Source: Sandaracinus sp. (GTDB taxonomy: Bacteria > Myxococcota_A > Polyangia > Polyangiales > Houyiibacteriaceae). From it: a DNA stretch of 64,000 nucleotides. Below the pieces are notes generated by a model that had not been told where the DNA came from, searched no databases, and saw nothing but the letters and a program-made list of their open reading frames with translations. Positions 51,212 through 61,200 of this stretch are shown in pieces (position 1 is the stretch's first letter; the number at the start of each line of letters is the position of its first letter). Both the position numbers and the translations under genes were made by a program. The stretch lies in the NCBI GenBank assembly GCA_020633125.1, contig JACKEH010000008.1, positions 62,001-126,000 of the forward strand. The letters run 5' to 3'.

Positions 51212-53398
51212 ATGCCCGAGGGGATGCACGTCCTCGACCGTTTGCGGGACGAGGGCCGCCTCGCCGACGATCAGTACCAATCCGCGATCACCCATGCGCG
51301 CACGAGGCGGAGCGCGGCTCGAAGACGCGTTGGTGCAGGTCGGAGCGATCCCGAGCACGACCTCCTCACACGCATGGCGAGCTGGTACGGCACGCAGTTC
51401 GTCGGAACCGAGCGACTCGCGCGCGCCACCGTCGATCCGCACGCGCTCCAGCTCGTCCCCAAACGACTGGCCGAGCGGCTTCGCATCTGCCCGGTGCTGT
51501 GGAACGCACGCTCGCGAACGTTGGCGGTCGTGGCCATCGACCTGACGCGCGACGACGTCGCCAAGCAGGTTCAAATGGTCGCGGCGGACCTTCGAAAGGT
51601 CACCGTGCTCGTCGCGCGGCCCGCGGCCATCGAGGCGAGCATCCGCAAACACTACGACTGCGACCCACGCGCCTTCGCCCTCCTGCTTCGAAGCGCTGGC
51701 ACCCCGAGCCCCGGCTTCGACGGCAACGGCATGGGCGGCGGCGGCTTCGGTGACCTTCCCGGCTTCGGCGACTCGGATGCCGGCGGTGGTTTCGGCGGTG
51801 GTGGTTTCGGCGGCGGTGGTTTCTGGCGGCGGTGGTTTCGGCGGTGCAGGCGATGGCTTCGGCGGAGCCGGTGGTTTCGGCGGCGGCGGGTTCGACGGCG
51901 CCATGGACTTCGGGGGCGGAGGTCTGGACGTCGGCTTCGGGACCTCGGCGCTCCAAAGCCGGCCCAGCGTCCTCCGTGCCCAAACCGGCGCCGACGCCGT
52001 CGATCACGATCGACGCTCCTGACATCGCGGCCGACCTTCGCAAACCTCCCTCGTCGCTCCCCGCCGTCGCGCCGACCCCTCGTCAGAGCGTGCTTCCGCC
52101 TCCCACGCGCGAAGTGCCGACCACCGTCCCGGAGAAGATGTACTTGAGACGCTCGCGGTGCTCGTCGCGTTGCTCGAAAGCGCGAACGCGGGAGTGCGCG
52201 GTCACTGGCGCGGGTGGCGCGCCTTGCCTGGAAGATGGGGAGAACGTGTCGGCCTCGCCCAAGACGCGCTCTTCGCGCTCACCCTCGCCGCACACGTGCA
52301 CGACCTCGGCAAAACGGGCAGCTATCACCACGCCGCTGAACGTGGCGCGCCACGAGGGGCACCGACACCAGGCGCAGAAGGCCTACCTGACGCCGGTGCG
52401 GCTTTCGAAGCGGCCTCGCTCCCGAAAGACACCTTCTCCGCGCTTCGCCATCTCTACGAGCGCTGGGACGGCAAGGGCTTCCCGGACGAGATGCACGGCA
52501 AGGAGATCCTGATGGGGCGCGTATCCTCGCCGTCGTCGAGACCTTCTGACCTGACGAGCCACGCGAAGAACTCCCTACTGCCGCCAGCTCACGCCTGCCG
52601 AGGCGTGCTCGGTCGTCGAAGGGCTCTCAAGGAGCTCTTCGATCCCACGCTCGCCGCGGTGCTCAAGCAGGTCGAGTGGCGACGCGCCCGTCAACGCCTC
52701 TTGGCCGACCGCCGCACCGTCTTGCTCGTCGATCCTGACCCGAAGAGACCGCGGTGCTCGACATGCGCTTCGGCGCGGCGGGCTTCGAGGTCGTCGTCGC
52801 CCGAGAGGCCTCGAGGCGATGGCGATGCTCGGCGGCGAGCTCCGTCGACCTCGTCGTGACGGAGGTCGATCTGGGCGAGCGCGACGGCTTCACGCTGCCG
52901 GAGAAGATGCGCAGCGCCGACCACACGATGCCGGTGGTCTTCCTGACGCGCCGCAGCGAAGGCGCCAGCGTCGATCGGTGGCTTCGAGCTCGGCGCGGCC
53001 GACTACGTGGTCAAGCCCGCCTCCCCTGACGTCGTCGTCGCCAAGGCGCGCCAGATTCTCTCCTGAGCGCAGGAGCCGACCGCCAGCCGAGGGTCAGCGG
53101 ATCGCTCACCGAGATGTCACTCCCCGACGTCATCCAGATCCTCTCGAACGGTCGCAAGACGGTCGCCTCACGCTTCGCTCCGCAGGCAAGACGGGCGAGA
53201 TCAGCTTCGGCGACGGCGCGATCTGGGATGCGCGCTTCGGAGGACTCGAAGGCGAGAGCGCGTTCTACGCCTTGGTCGCGCTCCAGGCCGGTGACTTCCG
53301 CCTCGACCCGCGCACGTGCCCAAGGAACGCAAGATTCAGCACTCGACCGAGTCGCTCTTGCTCGAAGGCATGCGTCGTTTGACGAAGCTGGGCGCTGA
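51212..53398 (+). pseudogene. MshEN-HD-GYP-receiver-PATAN signalling protein (frameshifted)
   Basis: Pieces in all three frames assemble into one protein. N-terminus: MshEN/GspE-N-type domain (LVPKRLAERLRICPVLWN, LAVVAIDLTRDDVAKQVQMV), a domain that often binds c-di-GMP. A long Gly/Phe linker follows (GGGFGGGGFGGGGF). HD-GYP-like domain: AAHVHDLGKTGSYH and HLYERWDGKGFPDEMHGKE. Receiver: TVLLVDPDP and LVVTEVDLGERDGFTLPEKM, where Glu occupies the phospho-acceptor position, ending GAADYVVKPASPD. C-terminus: PATAN/DUF4388 (MSLPDVIQILSNGRKT, GEISFGDGAIWDARFGG). Probably one c-di-GMP-linked regulator; the end near 53398 is approximate. Confidence 0.7.
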
Positions 53399-53481
53399 GC
53401 CTCGCCCGTGGCTTTCGCGGGTGCTCTCGCCTGAGATGCACGGGTGCGAGCGGTGCCGCATGCTTGGGTTATCCTTCGACC

Positions 53482-56108
53482 ATGCGCTTCGCCTCCTTCG
53501 CGCTTCGTCCTCGCGGGCTGCGGGCTCCGTTGGACTTGTCTCTTCCTGACCCTGCGCGGCGATGGCGCGGTGAGCTTGGACGGCGGGATGTCGGACGGCG
53601 CTTTCGACAGTGCGTTCGACGGCGCGATGCGCGACGGATCCGTCGACGGCTCGATCGACGCCGAAGTCGACGCCTTCATGGTTCCGGACGCGGGCATGTG
53701 CGCCGCCCTCGAGGATTGTCTCGATCGCCCCGAAGCGGCGCAGCGACGACATGCACGCCGTGGGCGTGCATCGACGGCTTCTGCGTCGAGAACGACTACG
53801 ACGGCGACGGCGTCGGTCCTGGCTGCGAGAACGAGCTCGACTGCGACGACTTCGACCCCGCGATTGGATTGACGGCGAGGTCGCGTGCCCGCCCGAGCTC
53901 TCGCAACCTGGCGTTCGCGGCGCGTCCGCCTACCGCGTCTGCACGGCCGGCGTCTTGGCTGACCGCTGCGAGGGCTTCTCGGCGGCCTCGGCGGAGGTCT
54001 GCAACGGCGAAGACGACGACTGCGACGGCGTGGTCGACGACGGAGTGCCGAGCGAGACCTTCGGCGCGGGCCGTTGTGCCACGACCCTCACCTGCGTCGA
54101 CGGCGCGTGGAACGCGTCGGCCGCGATGCCTGCGCCCACGGAGCTCTGCACCGCCGGCTCGATCGGTGTCGACGACGACTGCGACGGCGCGATCGACGAG
54201 ACCTGCGCTGCCCCGACGATTGCGTCTACGTGCGCTTTGGCGCCGCGGCGGAAGGCGCCGGCACCGCGGCCTCTCCTGTGCCCTCTCTGGCGACCGCGTT
54301 CGACCTCGCGACCGAAGCGGGCGTCTCCAACATCTGCTTGTTCGCGGGAAGCGGCATGGCTGCCGACGCATGCGAGACCCGCACGTATCGAATGCCGACC
54401 GTCGAGGTCGGGCGCTCCTTCACCGTGATCGGTGGGCTTCGCGCCGACGCGATGGGCGCGGTGTCAGCTGCGCGACGGACCGGAGGCCACGCACCTCGTG
54501 GCGCTGAACGCGAGCGGCATCGCGATCCCCGCGGGCGTCACGCTCACCTTGCGTGACCTCGTGGTCGATCACCCCAGCGGGTCCACGACCGTGTTCGCGC
54601 TCGACGTCCGCAACGGTGGCGCGCTGGCGATCCACAACGTTCGCGTGCGCGGCTCTGACTCTGCCGGTGCGGCGAGCGTACGTCGCGGCATTCGCGTCCA
54701 AGGAGGCACGCTCGACGCGACGGCGAGCCGCATCGAAGCGGGTCCGGGAACGACGACCTACGCGATCGATGCCATCGGCTCGACGGTACGTCTGCTCTCG
54801 GGCTGCGGGGCTCCTGCTGTTCTCGTGTGCGGACTTGAACCATGGCGTGGGTGTCGACCTGAGGCGGCGTCGCGCTGCGCATGTCCGGCGGCCGGTTGCT
54901 CGTCGACGGTGTCGCGTTCTGCACCGACCAGGCGTCGGCGGGTCTGCAGGTGGAGAACGCGGCCGACGCGGTCGTCGTGCGTCGCTCTTCGAGATGGGCC
55001 TGCAGCTGCCGAGCGAAGCCGCCGCGGTCGCGATCGACGCCTGCCGCAGCTTCTGGATGCACGGCTCGCGGGTGAAGATGTCCGCGTCGAACAACCCGGA
55101 CGGCTACGACTCGCTTCGTCGGGATCGACGTCGTCAGCTGCCCCGCCCTGCTCACCGAGAACGTCGTCGAGGGGCTTCGCACCTTCTTCGCGCCGGAGAT
55201 CAGCTTCGCGGCGGCGGCGAGCTGCACCGAAGGCGAGTGTGTGTTCTTGGGCAATCAGCTCACGGGGCGCTCACCGGAGGCGCGAGCTACACCGAAGCGG
55301 TCGGTCTGTGGTGCGAGGGGATGCGCGCACCTCGCACGCAACACGATCCTCGGCTCCAGCGTCCGTACGCCGCGGACCACCGGCCTCGAGCTTCTGGACT
55401 CGGATGCGACGACGACGCGAAACCGGGTGCTCGGCGGTTGCGGCGAAATCGTGCTCGGCGCCTTGGTCACCGGCGGTAACCCCGCCTTCGAGCAACGAGT
55501 TCGTCGGGCACAGCTGTTCCTCCAGCAACGCGGGCTTCGTCTCGGCCCTCGCGGTGGAGGGACGCTCGGGCGCGAGCTTCGCGAGCAACGGCAACAGCTA
55601 CGCGGCCGGTCCTGTCACCTCCTCTGCGTGCACCGCCTCGGCCCTGTCGCTCAGGAGCTCGTCGCGTTTCGGCCCTTCGTCAACGACGCGTTCTTCAACA
55701 ACGGGTGCGCGACGTCCAGGGCGGTGTTGGTGGAAGACCGCGCCCCGGCCGTCTTCCTCGTTCGCGGGCTTGGTCGGCACCTACTACGAGAGCCCTGGCG
55801 ACCTCTCGTTCGCGACCTCGACGGCGCTGGAAGGCGCTTACCCGCTCTTCACCCATACCGTGTTCACCAACGCGCCCGGCCTCGTGGCCCGGCGACCTCG
55901 CTCCAGATTCGTGCGAGCTCGCCCTTCGCCGGCGCGGGCACACGGCTCGGCGCACCGCGACTCGATTACGGGGACGGTACGTCCGAGGCCCCCGTCGATC
56001 GGCGCTTGGGAGCCTTTGAACCCTTTCGCGACGATCCGAAAGCACGTTTCGGGGAAAACCCTCACGCGAAGTCGTTTCGGCTTCCGCTTTCGCCGCTTCC
56101 GCCGATAA
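53482..56108 (+). pseudogene. MopE-type beta-helix surface lipoprotein (frameshifted)
   Basis: Starts MRFASFA; a lipobox-like VLAGC appears in the second frame. An Asp-rich spacer is followed by a calcium-type repeat ENDYDGDGVGPGCENE and two MopE putative metal-binding motifs (EVCNGEDDDCDGVVDDGV, GVDDDCDGAIDETC). The rest is right-handed beta-helix-like with Asn/Gly turns (TLTLRDLVVDHPSGSTTVFA, GRLLVDGVAFCTDQASAG, NQLTGRSPEARA) to a C-terminal DYDGTVRPRPPSIGAWE-type ending. Many frame changes from 53.5 to 56.0 kb. Likely a cell-surface adhesion or matrix protein. Confidence 0.7.
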
Positions 56109-56149
56109 TCCACCCGCGGCGCTGGGGAGCGTCGACTGGGAGCGAGACG

Positions 56150-57098
56150 ATGGGGAAACGACTGGGGTTGGTCGCGTGTTTGGTGTGCGCTCGCAGCGAC
56201 GGGCTCACGAGCCGAAGCGCAGTTCGGGCCACAGCCACCACATCAGCTCTTCTACCAGAGCACCACCGTCGCTCGACTCAACCCGCTGGGCCTCATCTCG
56301 TTCTTCCAGATGGGCTACCGGAAGCGGCTCCCACCTGAGCAACTCGGTCTTCGTTCGCGACAACTACTTCGGCATCGGCGTGACGGGCTCGGCGAGCCCC
56401 GCGTTCGGCCGCGGCGGTCTGCTCGTCGAGCTTCCAGCCGGTTCCCTTCTGTCCGCCTCTGGGCGAGCTACGAAGCGGTCGGCTACTTCGGCACCTTCGA
56501 CTTCCTGCCCTCGTTCCAGAACGCCGACGGCGCCAACTGGTCGGACTCGGCGCTGGGTGACGCCTCCGACGCGGGCGGAACTACCTGACCACGGGCACGC
56601 AGCTGACCGTCAGCGGCACCCTGCAGGCCCGTGTCGGTCCCGCTGTGCTTCGCAGCGTGCTTCGGGCGACGCGACCGATTACGACCTGCGACGCGACGAC
56701 GAGGTCTTCTACGACGTCTTCTACGACATCCTGATGGCAACCGCGGGTGGATGACCACGAACGATCTCGACGCGTTCTACATCCACCAGGATCGTTGGAC
56801 GGTCGGCGTGCGCTACACCTGGTCGCGTTCCTACGCCCGACCGGGTCTTCAGCGATCCGATGAACCCGGGCAACGACGTGGTCACCCACCGCCTCGGCCC
56901 CCGTGCTCGTCTACACGTTCTTCCAGAAGTACAAGGCGCGCTACAACGGCCTGTCGATCCTCTTCGCGGTGAACTGGTGGCTCAGCACCCGTACCGCACC
57001 GGACAGGACGTGAGCCAAGCGTTCCCCTACGTGCTGCTCGGATTCAGCTTCCAGGGCGACTTTGCTCGCGCCGCCCAGCCGGGACGACGACGACTGAC
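56150..57098 (+). pseudogene. Outer-membrane beta-barrel protein (frameshifted)
   Basis: ATG with GGGAG eight bases upstream; a signal peptide starts MGKRLGLVACLVC. Alternating strands are visible across frames: NPLGLISFFQMGYRKRL, DNYFGIGVTGSASPAFGRGG, YLTTGTQLTVSGTLQARVG, DRWTVGVRYTWSRSYARP, KARYNGLSILFAVNWW and YVLLGFSFQGDF. The organisation fits a porin-like or OmpA-like barrel. Roughly ten frame changes. Located just after the beta-helix gene (41 bases), so probably co-transcribed. Confidence 0.65.
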
Positions 57099-57124
57099 CG
57101 GATCGATTGGGATTCGACTCCGAT

Positions 57125-57144
57125 GGCCCTGCTTCGGCGGGGCC
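57125..57144. terminator. UUCG hairpin between convergent genes
   Basis: GGCCCTGC/GCGGGGCC stem of 8 bp (one G-T pair) closed by a TTCG tetraloop, followed by GTCTCGTTT. It lies between the barrel gene (+) and the DUF1244 gene (-). Confidence 0.65.
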
Positions 57145-57178
57145 GTCTCGTTTGGGCCGCGGTTCGCGAGCGGTCGCG

Positions 57179-57473
57179 TCAGTCGTGCGGCTTCTTCGCG
57201 TCGAACGCCGCCTTCTGCGCCGCGCTCGCTTCGGTCTGATGCTTCGCCTTCCACTCCGCGTAGGGCATGCCGTAGACGATCTCGCGGGCCTCGGCGTCCT
57301 CGAGGGTGACCCCCTGTTCGGCGGCGGCCTCGCGGTACCAACGGAGAGGCAGTTCCGGCAGAACCCCGCCAGGTTCATCAGGTCGATGTTCTGCACGTCC
57401 GTTCGGTCCTGCAGGTGGTCCAAGAGACGGCGGAGGGTGGCCGCTTGATGCGCAAACGAGTGAGCTCGTCCAT
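57179..57473 (-). pseudogene. DUF1244 family protein (two single-base frameshifts)
   Basis: The peptide blocks MDELTRLRIK, then HLQDRTDVQNIDLMNLAGFC with RNCL, then RWYREAAAEQGVTLEDAEAR and EIVYGMPYAEWKAKHQTEA align to DUF1244 (PF06844), a small family conserved in proteobacteria with the FCRNCLxxWY motif. The breaks are near 57443 and 57352. Adding two bases gives exactly 99 codons, the usual family size. Function unknown. This is strong evidence that the breaks are sequence errors in a live gene. Confidence 0.85.
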
Positions 57474-57548
57474 GTCAGCGTCATCGAGGACGAACGTCCC
57501 CGCGTCAAGCGCCGGCATGCCGGAGCGGTCCTCACCGAAGAGCTCCGC

Positions 57549-57755
57549 GTCACGAGCTCGGCGTCACGAGCTGGCGTCACGAGCTCGGCGTCAGAGCTCG
57601 GCGTCACAGCTCGGCGTCACGAGCTCGGCGTCACGAGCTCGGCGTCACGAGCTCGGCGTCACGAGCTCCGCGTCACGAGCTCGGCGTCAGGAGCTCCGCG
57701 TCACGAGCTCCGCGTCGCGAGCTCCGCGTCGCGCGCTCCGCGGCGCGAGCTCAGC
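57549..57755 (+). repeat. Fifteen tandem 14-bp repeats
   Basis: Head-to-tail GTCACGAGCTCGGC-type units between the DUF1244 start and the M23 gene stop; the last unit overlaps that stop. Three units (57563, 57590, 57603) are 13 bp, and every unit from 57616 onward is 14 bp. Each unit holds the palindrome GAGCTC. Confidence 0.9.
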
Positions 57756-58701
57756 GGTGCGCGAGCACGGCCGCTCGCGACATGGCCTCGCGACGGCGCT
57801 GCGCCTCGATCTGCAAGCGACGCTCCTCCTGCGGGCTCGGCCGCTCCGCGAAGTGTCGCGTGGGGTTCCGCGGCACGGCGCGTCGCCACCACTCGAAGTG
57901 CAGATGGGGCGCGTACGAGAGCCCGGTGGTGCCGACCTCGCCGAGGATGTGCCCGCGCTCGACGATCTGACCCGCGAAGACCCGCGCTTCGCGAAGGTGC
58001 GCGTACGCGGTGCGGGTGTCGTCGGCGTGAAGCAGGACGACGAAGTTGCCGTAGCCTTCGACGCCGTTGTCCGCGTAGACGACCAAACCCGCGTTGGCGG
58101 CACGGACCTCGGCCCCACGCGGCGCGGGGATGTCGACGCCGCGGTGTTGGCGATGCGCGAGCTCGGGTCGGCGCACGTAGCCGAAGCCCCGCCCCAGGAA
58201 ACCTCGGGGCACTGGCCACAAGAGCTTCTCTTCCGCGTCGGGGATGTCGGCGAGCATCTCGGCGGACGCCCCGCCCGCACGAAGCCGACCGAACGCCTCG
58301 AGCGTCCCGAGCTCGAGCCGCGCCGCCCGGGCCTCGGCCTCGCCGTGAGGGCGCGGCACTCGGCGAGGGCCGTCACAGAAACGCCGACGCCCACGGCGGC
58401 CACAGCGACGCGCCTCGTCCATCCAGCCGAAGGGCGCGACCACCGTTTCGGGGAGCGTCGTCGGCTTGGGCTCGGGCTCCGGCGAGGGCATGGATGCCGG
58501 GCGCGCCCGAACGTGGGACGCCAAACGACGCGCTTGGCTCGCGAGAGCGGTCGGTCGCGGCAGGCACGCCGCGAGCGCGCCGAGCACCATCGAGAACGCG
58601 ACGACCCCGAAGCGAAGCAGCCACACGCGTGCGCCTCGAAGCCGCTGCATCCCACCGCTCGGTGGCCCCGGCTCGAACACCTCGACGGGGTCGGATGGCA
58701 T
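57751..58701 (-). CDS. M23 family metallopeptidase, membrane-anchored
   Basis: A 316-residue protein starting MPSDPVEVF (an in-frame ATG at 58743 is possible). After a Pro-rich head come one hydrophobic segment (VWLLRFGVVAFSMVLGALAA, about residues 28-50) and a basic linker. The peptidase domain (about 165-280) has HRGVDIPAPRGAEVRA (His and Asp zinc ligands), GNFVVLLHADDTRTAYAHL and APHLHFEWW (HxH), the LytM zinc site. It should cut peptidoglycan cross-links in the periplasm. The frame is fully intact, marking the end of the error-rich region. Confidence 0.9.
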   Translation of the reverse strand: MPSDPVEVFEPGPPSGGMQRLRGARVWLLRFGVVAFSMVLGALAACLPRPTALASQARRLASHVRARPASMPSPEPEPKPTTLPETVVAPFGWMDEARRCGRRGRRRFCDGPRRVPRPHGEAEARAARLELGTLEAFGRLRAGGASAEMLADIPDAEEKLLWPVPRGFLGRGFGYVRRPELAHRQHRGVDIPAPRGAEVRAANAGLVVYADNGVEGYGNFVVLLHADDTRTAYAHLREARVFAGQIVERGHILGEVGTTGLSYAPHLHFEWWRRAVPRNPTRHFAERPSPQEERRLQIEAQRRREAMSRAAVLAHR

Positions 58702-58879
58702 CACGTCACGCGACACGGACGCGGAGCATGACACGCGTTTCATGGGTCGAGAAGCGCGGGCCCTTCGCGAGGTCGGCGCGTGTCGCACCCTCGCCTGCTC
58801 GCACCTCCGAACGACTACCCACGTCTCCGTGGCCCTCTCGACGTCGATGCGAGCGGCACTTGCGCGTATGCTCCGCGCG

Positions 58880-59428
58880 ATGACGCATCCCTTCGCTGGA
58901 GCCCGCTTCGACGACGTCGTTCGAATGCCTCGCGCCGAGCTGGACCGCGTGATGGACGCGGGCGCGACGCCGCGGGCGGACGACCTCGCCGGCTGGGAGT
59001 GGCGCGGCTACAACCCGCCGGTCTTCGCGCGGGTGCTCGGTTTTCAGAAGTTCATGAAGGGCTTCTTCGTCGACGAGCGCGACCGTCTCGCGGGCTACAA
59101 CCTCTTCGTCGATCGCCCGCGTGGGGGTCCGGGTCGCCCGTGGAAGCCGAAGAAGGGCGGCGCGCCGAGCACGCGCCACGGCTTCTACGACGTAGTGCCC
59201 GTGAAGGCCGGTAGCCGCTACGACGACTTCCTCAACGCGGTGCTGCTCGACTACGGCAGCGGGCGAAACGCGGCGTGGAACCCCGAGTCACGCATCCGCG
59301 ACTTCTTGGTGCAGGTCGACCCGAGCAACCCCGATCTCTACCTCGGCAAGGCGTTCCTCGATCTCGGCGTCACGCGTGTCTTCTCGAACTTCTTCGTGCT
59401 CGAGCGACTTCGCCGCGCGCCCGTCTGA
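58880..59428 (+). CDS. Conserved hypothetical cytosolic protein
   Basis: A 182-residue protein starting MTHPFAGARFDDVV (ATG at 58880; an in-frame ATG 12 bases upstream is an alternative). It contains a basic block (FVDRPRGGPGRPWKPKKGG), RHGFYDVVPV and a compact C-terminal region (LLDYGSGRNAAWNPESRIRD, DLYLGKAFLDLGVTRVFSNF). No family recognised. Its last 141 bases overlap the opposite-strand gene at 59288-60118. Confidence 0.75.
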   Translation: MTHPFAGARFDDVVRMPRAELDRVMDAGATPRADDLAGWEWRGYNPPVFARVLGFQKFMKGFFVDERDRLAGYNLFVDRPRGGPGRPWKPKKGGAPSTRHGFYDVVPVKAGSRYDDFLNAVLLDYGSGRNAAWNPESRIRDFLVQVDPSNPDLYLGKAFLDLGVTRVFSNFFVLERLRRAPV

Positions 59429-60118
59429 AGCGACGCGCACCCGCGGCGTGGGAGCGGGTGTCGATTTCTCGAACCGGCCCACGCACACGAAGAGCGGCGT
59501 GTCCGCCGTGCCGTCGAAGGTCCATCCTCGCTGGGCGTGGCGGTATCCGTCGTTCCCGGCGAGCGTGCCGAGGGGTGCGTCGTAGGCGTGGCCGTGAAGA
59601 GCCACGCGTGCCCCCACGCGAAGCTCGTCGGTCCGGGGCACGGCGAGCCACACCAACGCATGCGGCGTGGGCGCGACGCGGACCAGCCGCCCGTCGTCGG
59701 TGCGTACCAGAAACTCACGCACGGTCGCCACCCGACACGAGCGCGCCGAGCGAAGGCCGGTGACCTCTTCGAACGAGAGCGCCGGGCCGTCGTCCTCGAC
59801 CGCGACGATCTCGCCTTCGACGTGGTGAGGCGCCGCTTCACAACGCGTTCGGAGGGCCCGCGCTCGGCGAACGGCGGCGGAGCCGACCCACGCAAGTGCC
59901 ACGACGACGAGCGCGATCCAAACCGCGACGTAGGCCAGCCGCGCCGAGTCTTCGAGCAGCGCGAGGGGCATCGTCATCATCAGCAGAACGCCGGCGAGAA
60001 CTCGCTCGATGCCCCGTCCGGGGTCTCGCCCCTCCCCCCTCGGCGACGCGCCGCCGTCGCCCTGAGGAAAGACGTCGAATCCTTCGACCGGCGCCTGCTC
60101 CAGGGTCGCCAACCACAT
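59288..60118 (-). CDS. Two-helix membrane protein
   Basis: A 276-residue protein whose ATG overlaps the upstream stop as TGATG. Two hydrophobic segments (RVLAGVLLMMTMPLALLED, YVAVWIALVVVALAWVG, about 40-80) are followed by a soluble domain of strands (GEIVAVEDDGPALSFEEVTG, ATVREFLVRTDDGRLVRVAP, ELRVGARVALHGHAYDAP). The last 45 residues are the antisense of the 58880 gene; the true stop may have been lost, since the domain looks complete at CVGRFEKS. The GIDE-like membrane topology is only suggested. Confidence 0.65.
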   Translation of the reverse strand: MWLATLEQAPVEGFDVFPQGDGGASPRGEGRDPGRGIERVLAGVLLMMTMPLALLEDSARLAYVAVWIALVVVALAWVGSAAVRRARALRTRCEAAPHHVEGEIVAVEDDGPALSFEEVTGLRSARSCRVATVREFLVRTDDGRLVRVAPTPHALVWLAVPRTDELRVGARVALHGHAYDAPLGTLAGNDGYRHAQRGWTFDGTADTPLFVCVGRFEKSTPAPTPRVRVASDGRAAKSLEHEEVREDTRDAEIEERLAEVEIGVARVDLHQEVADA

Positions 60119-61080
60119 CAGTCGACCCCGAACGTGTGCAGCGCTTCGATTCGTTCGCGATGCCGCTCTTCCGCGGCATGGTGGATGATCGACCCCGCCG
60201 CGAGACCGAGTCCGTAGACGCCCAGGTCGAGGGCCGCTTGACCGAGATGGGTGCCGTGAACGAGGGACTCGATCGCGTGCGCGATGTGGCCTGCCTCCAT
60301 GGCGGTTTCGCCGACCTTCACCGCCGTGAGCGTGATGTCGTCGATCTGATTCCCCTCGGTGGTCGATCCGGTCGCGAGCTCCGCCGCGAGCGACCCCCGC
60401 GCCATCGACCAGCGTTCACGTCGACCTGCCTCACGCGCCGTCTCCGGAAAGTCGCCCGGGACGATGGTCTGTTCGGCGAGCGTGTCGCGGAGGCTCGTGA
60501 GACCTTCCACGGCCGTCCCAATCGCGGCGCGAACCCGACCGGCGTCGCCCTCGTCGCCGACGATGCCGAGCGCTTCGGCGACGGCCGCCTTCGCGGTGCC
60601 GGGCGCAGCGTTTCGATACGTGTCCAAGTTGGCGATGACGTTGCGCTCGAGCGTTCGAAGGTCGCCGACACGTTCGTTCAGGCGTTCGTTGCCGACGCGA
60701 AGGATTCCGACACGAAGCCGTGAGTCGAGGTGCTCGCGCACGATCGAGTCGCACGCCATCGGCGCGTCGCAACGCGCGAACGCGGCGTCGAGGTCGGAGG
60801 GCCGCGCGTTCGCGAGGGCGCGCACGTGCTCGGGGTGCCGATGAAGATGCTCGTGCACGGCGTGCACGCCCCCTTCGCGCACGGCTTGGGCGACCCCTCG
60901 GGTCGCCCGATCGAGCTCCGTGGGACGGCGAGCTTGGGTGGTGACGGCACGGGTGGCGGCGACGTCGGCGGCCGCGCGGTCGGCGACCGCGGCGGGGTCG
61001 GCGGCGGCCGGCGGAGGGGGCGGTGGCGCGGCGGCCGTCGTGGTCGAGTTCACGGGACGAGAGCGGACGGGATCGGGCAC
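60118..61080 (-). CDS. Helical hypothetical protein
   Basis: A 320-residue protein with a GTG start and an Ala/Pro/Thr-rich N-terminal stretch (AAAPPPPPPAAADPAAVADR). The rest is helical with many Arg/Glu/Leu heptads and a single conserved-looking Cys pair (FARCDAPMACDSIVRE). The C-terminus has a Gly/Ala-rich hydrophobic segment (LDLGVYGLGLAAGSIIHHAA). Translationally coupled to the 59288 gene. No family recognised; secretion or effector function is possible but unsupported. Confidence 0.7.
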   Translation of the reverse strand: MPDPVRSRPVNSTTTAAAPPPPPPAAADPAAVADRAAADVAATRAVTTQARRPTELDRATRGVAQAVREGGVHAVHEHLHRHPEHVRALANARPSDLDAAFARCDAPMACDSIVREHLDSRLRVGILRVGNERLNERVGDLRTLERNVIANLDTYRNAAPGTAKAAVAEALGIVGDEGDAGRVRAAIGTAVEGLTSLRDTLAEQTIVPGDFPETAREAGRRERWSMARGSLAAELATGSTTEGNQIDDITLTAVKVGETAMEAGHIAHAIESLVHGTHLGQAALDLGVYGLGLAAGSIIHHAAEERHRERIEALHTFGVD

Positions 61081-61200
61081 GAAGAGGCTCCAAGGCTGAA
61101 GAACGGGGCCCTCTTCGCCGCAGCCTTCGCGCAGTTGCGTACGAGCTCGAGTCGAGTCGCGGAAGCACTCGCAGGACGGGTGGGCGGCTCGCCGGGCCAC

